Assembly (NCBI GenBank): GCA_002440145.1
Contig: DJRS01000114.1
Coordinates: forward strand, 1,309-8,071
Reading direction: 5' to 3'
DNA length: 6,763 bases
DNA from: Verrucomicrobia bacterium UBA6354
Lineage (GTDB): Bacteria; Verrucomicrobiota; Kiritimatiellia; RFP12; UBA1067
Shown here: positions 1 to 6,626 of the stretch, in pieces
Position numbering within the stretch: position 1 is the stretch's first letter
Layout of the letters: every line of letters starts with the position of its first letter
Translations under genes and position numbers: made by a program
Notes under the pieces: generated by a model
What the model was told of the DNA's origin: nothing
Databases searched by the model: none
What the model saw: the letters and a program-made list of their open reading frames with translations, nothing else

Positions 1-2805
1 GAGACGCCCGAGGTCTACGAGATGCGCGTCACGCTTCTCGACAGAGACAAGGCGATCGACTCCTTCCCGGCGCGCCCGTTCGGCTTCCGCGAGGCCTGGG
101 TGGAGAACGGGGAAATCCTCCTCAACGGCGTGCCCACGCGCCTCAGGATGTGGACGAGCCCGGGGCTGACGCGCCTGCGCTACTACTACGGGACGCCCGA
201 GACCATCGGACAGTACGTCGCGCACATCAAGGAAATCAACTACAACGCCGTGCGCTTCGATCCGCTGGCCAAGTTCTCGCAGGTTTCCTGGCCGGAGTAC
301 CTGGCGGCGTGCGACACGATGGGACTCTACAACCTCTTCCCCATGCCGCCCTACGAGGACGAACCCCTCGCGCCCTACACGGAAGACGTCGCGCGCTTCC
401 TCGACGTCTACGGCGGCCATCCGTCCATCATCATGTGGTACACGGACTTCAACACGTGCAGCTATTCGTGGAACCAGGATCCGGCGAAGCTGAACGACAC
501 GGACTACGTGCCGGCGTGGCACAAGAACGAGCGCGCGCGCGTGCGGCAGGCGGAGAAGACCATGCGGGCGCTGGACCCGACGCGCGAGATCTTCCAGCAC
601 GCCGGCGGCAGCAGCGGCCCGATCTTCACGTCCATGAACTACCAGAGCTACGGCACCCCCCTGCAGGAACAGGAGGATTGGCCGGCGCAGTGGGCGGCGC
701 GGCATTCCCGGCCGCTGATGGTCGTCGAGACGGCCTTCCCCTACCCGGCCCAGTTCATGCACTTCGACAACCCCAAGCTCGGCTCGCTCATCCCCGAGCA
801 CGCCGCGCGCTACTTCGGCGACGCGGTCTACGGACGCGAGACGGATCCGGTGCCCTACTACAGCGAATGGACCCAGCCCGTCGCGCGGCCCATGAACCCG
901 AACCAACGCGCGCTCGTCGCGGCGCACCATCTGCGGGTCGTCAAGGCGTGGCGGGGCTACGGCCTGAACGCGCTCGGCGACTTCCCGGGGGCGCGCGACC
1001 TGACGCTCACCGCGCGCACGTTCGACGGCCAGAACGTCGTCTGGAACCGCTCCGGCGCGGTCAAGACGGCGGGGCTCAAGCCTGACAATCCGGAAGGCCC
1101 CAGCGAGACGCAGCGCCATCTTCTGACGGACTATTCCCTCCCGGACTATCTCTACGACACGATCCGCGAGGTCTACGCGCCGCTCCTCGTCTTCCTGGCG
1201 GGCGACCCGAAGGACTTCACCAACAAGGACCACGCCTACTTCGCCGGCGAGAAGATCGTGAAGAGCGTGGTGGCGGTCAACGACCACGTGACGCCGCGCA
1301 AGCTGACCTGCCGCTGGAAGCTGCGCTGCGGGAACGACGTCCTCGCGCAGGACGACTTCACCTTCAAGGTCGCCGCCGGCGGTCTCGAGCGCAAGGCGAT
1401 CGTCTGCACGGCGCCCGAAACGGCGACGCGGCGGACCGGCCGGCTGGAGATCGAGGTTCTTTCGGACGGGCGGTGCGTCAAGACGGACGCGATGGACCTG
1501 CAGTTCTGGCCGGCGGCGCGCGCGCCGGAATGGTCCGACGTCGCCTGCGCGCTCTACGATCCGGCCGGGCGCACCGCGCCCGTCCTGAAGGCGGCGGGCT
1601 TCCCGTTCCGCCCCGTGGAAGGCCTGGGCGACCTGGGCGAGGCGCGGCTTTTGATCGTGGGCAGTCTCGCGCTGGACGGCACGAACGCGTTTCTGCAGGC
1701 GGTTGAGGCTTCCGGCGCGATCGACCGGGGGCTGAAGGTGCTCGTGTTCGAACAGAAGGCGGGGGCGCTGCCGGGCTTCGAGATGGTCGCCCCCAGCGCG
1801 CGCGACGCCTTTGTGCGTCTGCCGGGCAGCCCGTATGTCAAGGGACTTTCGGACGCCGACCTGCACGACTGGCGCGGCGCGTCGGACGTGATGCCCGCGT
1901 TCGTTCTCTCCGACGAGCGCACGCCGCACTATCCGCGGTCCAAGTGGAAATGCGGCAACGGCGGCATGGTGAGCGGGTACGCGATCAAGAAGCCTTCGCG
2001 CGGCAACTTCCGCACGATCGTGGACTGCGGCTTCAACCTCGCCTACGCGTCGCTCCTCGAGTACCGCCGCAACCACGGTCTGGTCGTCTTCTGCCAGCTG
2101 GACGTCACCGCGCGCTACGGGAAGGATCCCGCCGCCACGCATCTCGTCCACAATCTCCTGCGGAACATGGGCAACCGCTTCGTGCCGGTCGGGCCCCAGC
2201 GGGCGGGGTACGTCGGCGACGACAAGGGCGCGGCGCTTCTGGACAGGCTCGGCGTCTCCTGCCGCCGCCTGCAACCCTGGGATCTCTACGGCAACGCCGG
2301 CGTGCAGGTTCTGATCGTGGGCGCCGGTCCCGTCGCGAAGGACAAAGAGGACGCCCTCCGTCAGGTCGTGTCGCGCGTGGAGACCGCGCTATTCCTGCCG
2401 GACGCCCCGCTCGACCTGCTGCCGGAGAAGGTGCAGGCGACGCCGCGGCGCGTCTATCGGGCTTCCGCCCCCGAAAACGAGCCGGCGTTCGCCGGAATCG
2501 CCGCGGCGGACCTCTACTTCCGCACGGCGCACACTTTGCCGGTCTACACGGGCGCGCCGGACTGGTTCGCGGCGGCCAAGCCCGCCCTCATGGGACGGCT
2601 CGGGAACTGCATCTTGATGCCGCCCGCGCCCGAAAGCGTGGACGGACTCTGGAACGTGGAGAAGCTGTCGCGCGTCTGGTCCACCATCCTGAACGAGCTG
2701 AACGTCGGGCTCGCGGAGGATTCCCGGCTCTTCACGCCCGGGAAGGTCGCGCCCTACGCGGTGAAGCCCGACCCCTACGACGGCGACGCCTTCCACAACT
2801 GGTGA
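1..2805 (+). CDS. GH2-like glycosidase-related protein with C-terminal GATase-like domains (5'-truncated)
   Basis: The frame is open from base 1, so the first ATG (base 22) is probably internal; 934 residues are visible. Residues 1-45 match the end of a GH2 immunoglobulin-like domain and the barrel entry (FGFRE at 27-31, LLNG around 42). Residues about 45-340 resemble a GH2 TIM barrel: HPSIIMW lies where GH2 enzymes carry the acid/base strand, and VVET with Glu243 fits the nucleophile strand. The usual Asn-Glu is absent, because the sequence reads YTDFN and Asn151 takes the Glu position. Residues about 390-505 look like a beta-sandwich. About 505-725 resembles a class I glutamine-amidotransferase-like fold of the kind found in beta-galactosidase trimerisation domains, with FCQLDVT near 697-703. 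About 737-870 may be a second such domain. The C-terminus ends in YDGDAFHNW. Secretion cannot be judged. The gene lies 58 bases before an alpha-galactosidase-like gene, which suggests a glycan-degrading operon. Family assignment is fairly safe; activity and substrate are unknown. Confidence 0.8.
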   Translation, partial: ETPEVYEMRVTLLDRDKAIDSFPARPFGFREAWVENGEILLNGVPTRLRMWTSPGLTRLRYYYGTPETIGQYVAHIKEINYNAVRFDPLAKFSQVSWPEYLAACDTMGLYNLFPMPPYEDEPLAPYTEDVARFLDVYGGHPSIIMWYTDFNTCSYSWNQDPAKLNDTDYVPAWHKNERARVRQAEKTMRALDPTREIFQHAGGSSGPIFTSMNYQSYGTPLQEQEDWPAQWAARHSRPLMVVETAFPYPAQFMHFDNPKLGSLIPEHAARYFGDAVYGRETDPVPYYSEWTQPVARPMNPNQRALVAAHHLRVVKAWRGYGLNALGDFPGARDLTLTARTFDGQNVVWNRSGAVKTAGLKPDNPEGPSETQRHLLTDYSLPDYLYDTIREVYAPLLVFLAGDPKDFTNKDHAYFAGEKIVKSVVAVNDHVTPRKLTCRWKLRCGNDVLAQDDFTFKVAAGGLERKAIVCTAPETATRRTGRLEIEVLSDGRCVKTDAMDLQFWPAARAPEWSDVACALYDPAGRTAPVLKAAGFPFRPVEGLGDLGEARLLIVGSLALDGTNAFLQAVEASGAIDRGLKVLVFEQKAGALPGFEMVAPSARDAFVRLPGSPYVKGLSDADLHDWRGASDVMPAFVLSDERTPHYPRSKWKCGNGGMVSGYAIKKPSRGNFRTIVDCGFNLAYASLLEYRRNHGLVVFCQLDVTARYGKDPAATHLVHNLLRNMGNRFVPVGPQRAGYVGDDKGAALLDRLGVSCRRLQPWDLYGNAGVQVLIVGAGPVAKDKEDALRQVVSRVETALFLPDAPLDLLPEKVQATPRRVYRASAPENEPAFAGIAAADLYFRTAHTLPVYTGAPDWFAAAKPALMGRLGNCILMPPAPESVDGLWNVEKLSRVWSTILNELNVGLAEDSRLFTPGKVAPYAVKPDPYDGDAFHNW

Positions 2806-2848
2806 GACGGCGCGGACATCCCTTTCGAAAACCCTGAACAGAAAGAAA

Positions 2849-2853
2849 AAGGA
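2849..2853 (+). promoter_or_regulatory. Ribosome binding site of the GH36 gene
   Basis: AAGGA sits in an A/G-rich stretch, 10 bases before the ATG at 2864. It supports that start over the in-frame Met codon at 2879, which would also leave a plausible signal peptide but lies 25 bases away. Confidence 0.5.
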
Positions 2854-2863
2854 AAAGAGAGCA

Positions 2864-4624
2864 ATGAGAACAGACAGCATGATCCGCGGTGTTTCCGCGG
2901 CGGTTTGCGGGCTTTTGCTGACCGCGGCGGAAGCCGGCGAGTTCACGAGCGCGCTTGTGGGACGCGTCACCTACACGGATCTGCCCGGGTGGACGGTCTC
3001 GGTGGAGACGAAAACGCCCGAAAAGGGCGTGGAACTGTGGGAATTCGCGATGGTCGCGGACAAGCCGTCCGTCCCCGGGAAGTGGGCGGTTTCCTGCAAC
3101 TTTCCGCTGAAGGACGTGGTCGGGCGCTGGGCGACGGCGGGCAGCAAGAAGATTCCGCCGGACTGGGGCAGCCGGTTCAATTCCTCCCTGTATTCGCAGG
3201 CGCCGGTTCTGGCGTATTTCTCCGATTCGAACGAGAACCGCGGCGTGATCGCCTGTTCCGAGGCGCTTCGCCGCGTGAACTTCCGCATGGGCGTGCACGA
3301 GCCTTCGGCGACGTCCTGCTACTGGGCGGAGCTGTTCTCCGAGCCCGAGGCGCCGCTCGGCTCCTACAAGGTCAGCTTCCGGCTGGATTTCCGTCCGATA
3401 TTCTACGCGGACGCGATCCGCGGGGCGTTCGCGTGGTTCGGGACGATGCCGGCCTACCGGCCCGCGGCGGTTCCGGCCGCGGCGTTCGACCCGCTTTATT
3501 CGTTCTGGTACTCCTACCACCAGGGCGTGAACACGGCCAACGTCGAGAAGGAATGCGCCGCGGCCGTCCCCTACGGGATGAAAACGGCGATCATCGACGA
3601 CGGCTGGCAGACGGACGACAACAGCGGGCGCTACGCCTACTGCGGCGACTGGGAGGTCTCGACGAACCGTTTCGCCGATTTCGCCGGCCACATCAAGAAG
3701 GTGCAGGAGATGGGCATGAAGTACATGATCTGGTACTCCGTCCCCTACGTGGGCTTCAAGTCGAAGAATTTCGCCAAGTTCAAGGGCAAATACCTCTACG
3801 AGGACCACGGCATGCTGGCGGCGGTTCTGGATCCGCGCTTCCCCGAGGTGCGGGAGTTCCTGATCGGCAAATACGAGCAGGCGGTCCGCGACTGGGGCGT
3901 GGACGGGCTCAAGCTCGACTTCATCGATTCGTTCGGCTTCCGCGGCGCGGATCCGGCCGTGAAGGAGGACTACGCCGGGCGGGACATCAAGTCGCTTCCC
4001 GAGGCGATCGACCGTCTGATGACGGACGTCAACAAGCGTCTGGCGGCGATCAAGCCCGGGGTGCTGATCGAATTCCGCCAGTCCTACATCGGACCGGCCA
4101 TCCTCAAATACGGCAACATGCTGCGTGCGGCGGATTGCCCGATGGACGTGCTGTCCAACCGCATCCGCACGCTGGATCTGCGCCTGTCGTGCGGTCCGGC
4201 CGCCGTGCATTCGGACATGCTCATGTGGAACATGGACGAGTCGCCCGAGGCGGCGTCCAAGCAGTTCTGGAACATCCTCTTCTCCGTGCCGCAGATTTCC
4301 GTCCGCCTGGAGGAGATTTCCGCCGCGCACCGCGCCAAGCTGCGCGAGATGCTGGACTTCTGGCTGGCGCACCGCGAGACCATCATGAAGGGCGAGCTGC
4401 GCCCGATGCGCCCCGACCTGAACTATCCGATCGTCTATGCCTGCGGGGAAGACGAGCAGGTCGTGGCGGTGTACGACCCGGCGATGGTCGTTGAAGTCGA
4501 CCGTTCGCGCGGGCCGATCGTCTACATCGTGAACGCGACGGACGCGAAGACGCTTGTCGTGCGCGAGGGCAAGAACGTGCGCGAGGTCAAGGTCGCGCCG
4601 TGCTCCACCTTGCGTCTGGACTGA
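2864..4624 (+). CDS. Secreted alpha-galactosidase-like glycoside hydrolase, GH36 (melibiase) type
   Basis: This 586-residue enzyme is predicted to hydrolyse terminal alpha-galactosides, or a related alpha-sugar, outside the cytoplasm. Residues 1-24 form a Sec signal peptide, with cleavage likely after Ala-Glu-Ala (22-24). Residues about 25-195 are the N-terminal beta domain and about 205-510 the TIM barrel. GH36 signatures are FDPLYSFWYSYH (208-219), DDGWQ (245-249), GDW (261-263), a GMKYMIW strand, and DGLKLDF with Asp352 in the K-x-D nucleophile position. RAADCPMD (421-428) aligns with the SDNTD acid/base motif, making Asp424 the best candidate. Residues about 518-586 form the C-terminal beta domain. 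The loop after GMKYMIW reads YSVPYVG rather than the usual EPEM-type sequence, so this is a divergent member and its substrate may differ. It is shorter than the roughly 700-residue bacterial cytosolic GH36 enzymes. It lies between two GH2-type genes with short gaps. Fold and mechanism are well supported; galactose specificity is inferred. Confidence 0.87.
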   Translation: MRTDSMIRGVSAAVCGLLLTAAEAGEFTSALVGRVTYTDLPGWTVSVETKTPEKGVELWEFAMVADKPSVPGKWAVSCNFPLKDVVGRWATAGSKKIPPDWGSRFNSSLYSQAPVLAYFSDSNENRGVIACSEALRRVNFRMGVHEPSATSCYWAELFSEPEAPLGSYKVSFRLDFRPIFYADAIRGAFAWFGTMPAYRPAAVPAAAFDPLYSFWYSYHQGVNTANVEKECAAAVPYGMKTAIIDDGWQTDDNSGRYAYCGDWEVSTNRFADFAGHIKKVQEMGMKYMIWYSVPYVGFKSKNFAKFKGKYLYEDHGMLAAVLDPRFPEVREFLIGKYEQAVRDWGVDGLKLDFIDSFGFRGADPAVKEDYAGRDIKSLPEAIDRLMTDVNKRLAAIKPGVLIEFRQSYIGPAILKYGNMLRAADCPMDVLSNRIRTLDLRLSCGPAAVHSDMLMWNMDESPEAASKQFWNILFSVPQISVRLEEISAAHRAKLREMLDFWLAHRETIMKGELRPMRPDLNYPIVYACGEDEQVVAVYDPAMVVEVDRSRGPIVYIVNATDAKTLVVREGKNVREVKVAPCSTLRLD

Positions 4625-4649
4625 GATATTTCCTGAAAGAAACTAAAAG

Positions 4650-4654
4650 AAAGG
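4650..4654 (+). promoter_or_regulatory. Ribosome binding site of the second GH2 gene
   Basis: AAAGG lies 4 bases before the ATG at 4659 and 10 bases before the in-frame ATG at 4665. The upstream gene has a 10-base spacing, so translation may really begin at 4665, giving a more typical signal peptide starting MKLAYMAA. The two starts differ by only two residues. Confidence 0.45.
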
Positions 4655-4658
4655 CAGA

Positions 4659-6395
4659 ATGCAGATGAAACTCGCCTATATGGCTGCGGTCGCCCTGTGC
4701 GCGACCGCCCTCGGGGCCGCTCCGTCCGGACCGGTCGATCTCAACGGCAGCTGGGACTTCCGCTTCGAGGAGGGGAAGTCCATCGAAGAGGTCGCGCGGA
4801 CCGATTTCGCCGCGACGGACGCGATGTGCGTGCCCGGGTGCTGGGACGCGCTCCCCAAATGGCGCTTCAAGCGCGGCACGGGGCTGTACCGGCGAACCTT
4901 CACGCTGACGGAACCCGTGGCGAACGCCTGGCTGATCGTGGACGGCATGGGTCTGCGCGGCGATTTTCGCCTGGACGGCAAGCCTCTGGGCGTCTGGCCC
5001 TATCCGTACGGGCGCCTGGAGATCCCGACCGGACCCTTGGCGGCGGGCGAACATACGCTCTTCGCCGCGCTGGACAACCGTCCGGACTGGTCGACGATGA
5101 AGCTCGCGCGCACATTCTACGATTTCTACCTTTACGGCGGGTTCTACCATGGCGTTTCGCTGGCGTTCGACAATCGCCGCCTCTTCGTGCGGACGCGCGA
5201 CTACCGCACGGGGCTCGTGGAAATCGAGGCCGTGGACTTCGGCAAGGCGGATTTCGACGCGACGCTCGTCTTCGATGGCGTCCACGAGGTCCCGGCGACG
5301 TTCCGGGGCGGACGCGCGCGCGTGGCGGTTCCGGGCTTCAGGCTGTGGTCGCCCGAGGAGCCGAATCTGCACACCGTCGCCTTGAAAGCCGCGGGCGAAC
5401 GCCCCCTGCCGGCGACGCGTTTCGGCATCCGCACGATCGAGGCGCGCGCCAAAAAGCTTTGGCTTAACGGCAAGGAACTCTTCCTGAAGGGCGTCAACCG
5501 GCACGAGCAGAACGTGGAATTCGGCTCGGCGACGAGTCCGTCCCTGATGCTGCGTGACATCCAGATCATCAAGGGGCTCGGGGCGAACTTCGTGCGCGGG
5601 GCGCACTACCAGCAGAATTCGCTTTTCCTCGACATGTGCGACGAGGCGGGGTTGCTCGTCTGGGAGGAGTCCCTCGGCTGGGGGAACGGACAGGTCTACA
5701 CGCGCGACGGCGGCACGATCGACGAGTTCAAGGACGCGGCGTTTCGCGCCCAGCAGATCGAGCAGACGCGGCAGATGGTGCGCGCGAGCTTCAACCATCC
5801 TTCCGTCGTCATCTACGCCTTCCTGAACGAATGCGCGAGCGACCGTCCCGAATGCAAGAGTCTCATCGACGAACTGATCGAGACGATCCGCAAGGAGGAC
5901 AGCGGCCGGCTGACGACGTTCGCGTGCAACATCATCGACAAGGACATCGGCAACGCCAACACCGACCTCGTCGCCATCAATGCCTACCCGGGCACGATCC
6001 CCTTGACCCCCGGCGACGCGGCGGAACTCAAGCGCCAGGTCAAGGCGCGCTTCGACAGCGCGGCGCAACGCTTCCGCCGGCTCTATCCGGACAAGCCCAT
6101 CATGGTCTCCGAGTCGGGCACGAGCGCGGTCTACGGACGCCACGACCCTTACGCCGCGGTCCAGACGGAGGAGTTCCAGGACGAGTACCTGAAGGACATC
6201 TTCGAGGTCCTCTGGGCGAATCCGGACTACGTGGGCTTCGCCATCTGGCAGTTCGCCGACACCCAGACGCACCACCGGAATTGCGGTCGGCGCGCCGGAC
6301 GCTTCTGGGGGATGTCCACGGCGGGCATCGTGGACGCGCAGCGCAATCCGAAGAAGTCCTGCGAGACGGTGAAATACTATTTCTCGCGCAAGTAG
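4659..6395 (+). CDS. Secreted GH2 beta-glycosidase (beta-galactosidase-like)
   Basis: This 578-residue retaining exo-beta-glycosidase starts with a Sec signal peptide (about residues 1-20, cleavage near ALGA/APSG). A GH2 sugar-binding jelly roll follows (LNGSWDF, then GTGLYRRTF; to about 170), then a short Ig-like domain (to about 255, FGIRTIEA) and the TIM barrel to the C-terminus. Barrel hallmarks are KGVNRHE (277-283), VRGAHY with His316, HPSVVIYAFLNE with acid/base Glu391, NAY with Tyr443, VSESG with nucleophile Glu485, and IWQFAD with Trp530. The length is close to beta-glucuronidases (about 600) and far below LacZ (about 1020). Where E. coli GUS has Asn-x-Lys for the glucuronate carboxylate, this protein has Ser553-Thr-Ala555, arguing against a glucuronidase. 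No carbohydrate-binding module or dockerin follows. It is the last gene before a strong terminator. The start could be 4665 instead. GH2 membership is secure; galactosidase specificity is only the likeliest option. Confidence 0.9.
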   Translation: MQMKLAYMAAVALCATALGAAPSGPVDLNGSWDFRFEEGKSIEEVARTDFAATDAMCVPGCWDALPKWRFKRGTGLYRRTFTLTEPVANAWLIVDGMGLRGDFRLDGKPLGVWPYPYGRLEIPTGPLAAGEHTLFAALDNRPDWSTMKLARTFYDFYLYGGFYHGVSLAFDNRRLFVRTRDYRTGLVEIEAVDFGKADFDATLVFDGVHEVPATFRGGRARVAVPGFRLWSPEEPNLHTVALKAAGERPLPATRFGIRTIEARAKKLWLNGKELFLKGVNRHEQNVEFGSATSPSLMLRDIQIIKGLGANFVRGAHYQQNSLFLDMCDEAGLLVWEESLGWGNGQVYTRDGGTIDEFKDAAFRAQQIEQTRQMVRASFNHPSVVIYAFLNECASDRPECKSLIDELIETIRKEDSGRLTTFACNIIDKDIGNANTDLVAINAYPGTIPLTPGDAAELKRQVKARFDSAAQRFRRLYPDKPIMVSESGTSAVYGRHDPYAAVQTEEFQDEYLKDIFEVLWANPDYVGFAIWQFADTQTHHRNCGRRAGRFWGMSTAGIVDAQRNPKKSCETVKYYFSRK

Positions 6396-6425
6396 CGCGG
6401 GCGACAGGAGGCGACCGCCCCCGGC

Positions 6426-6463
6426 GGCGGGACGGGGCGGCATCCCCCGTCCCGCCTTTTTTT
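6426..6463 (+). terminator. Rho-independent terminator ending the operon
   Basis: A perfect 12-bp stem pairs GGCGGGACGGGG (6426-6437) with CCCCGTCCCGCC (6445-6456) around a 7-base loop. Seven T residues follow at once (6457-6463). It starts 30 bases after the stop codon of the GH2 gene. The T-tract is only on the 3' side of the + strand, so it terminates rightward transcription. Confidence 0.93.
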
Positions 6464-6512
6464 GTCTTTCCCGCACGGCCGGAAGCCGTCTCGCCGCGCC
6501 CGGAAACGGAAA

Positions 6513-6544
6513 CCCCACGGGGGTTGAGACAAATTCCCGTGGGG
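6513..6544 (+). repeat. Inverted repeat forming a 13-bp hairpin
   Basis: The left arm 6513-6525 (CCCCACGGGGGTT) pairs with 6532-6544 (AATTCCCGTGGGG) around a six-base GAGACA loop. Two of the 13 pairs are G-U in a + strand transcript and would be A-C mismatches in a - strand transcript, so a + strand RNA element is favoured. It could be a back-up terminator, a 5' leader structure, or one copy of a dispersed intergenic repeat. Confidence 0.6.
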
Positions 6545-6626
6545 GGGCCTAAAGCCCCGTAGTGTTTTTGCCTCCCCACCTTCGCGAGACCTCCGAGATT
6601 TGCTCTATATATAAGGAGAAGGGGAA

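Noticed and set aside
1944..2837. 297-codon + strand frame overlapping the end of the first gene
   Set aside because: Low-complexity Arg-rich translation; the GH2-like frame is continuous and ends in a sensible C-terminus, so no frameshift is indicated.
2732..4372. 546-codon open frame on the - strand
   Set aside because: It is antisense to the GH36 gene, which has clear catalytic motifs; its product is Arg/His-rich with no recognisable domain.
2905..4494. 529-codon frame on the + strand, shifted against the GH36 gene
   Set aside because: Arg/Gly-rich translation without motifs, overlapping a gene with intact signatures; a frame shadow.
4659..4722. Lipoprotein signal at Cys14 of the last enzyme
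   Set aside because: The residue before Cys is Leu, not Gly, Ala or Ser, so there is no proper lipobox; a normal signal peptidase I site follows.
4659..6395. Beta-glucuronidase assignment for the last gene
   Set aside because: The Asn-x-Lys motif for the uronate carboxylate is missing, although the size and domain order would fit.
4587..6518. 643-codon open frame on the - strand
   Set aside because: It lies almost wholly antisense to the well-supported GH2 gene, is rich in Arg, Val, Ala and Glu without domain signatures, and runs through the terminator; typical of the opposite strand of GC-rich genes.
6583..6614. Sigma-70 promoter using TATATA at 6606-6611
   Set aside because: No -35-like hexamer lies at 16-18 bases spacing upstream; the A/T-rich patch alone is not enough.
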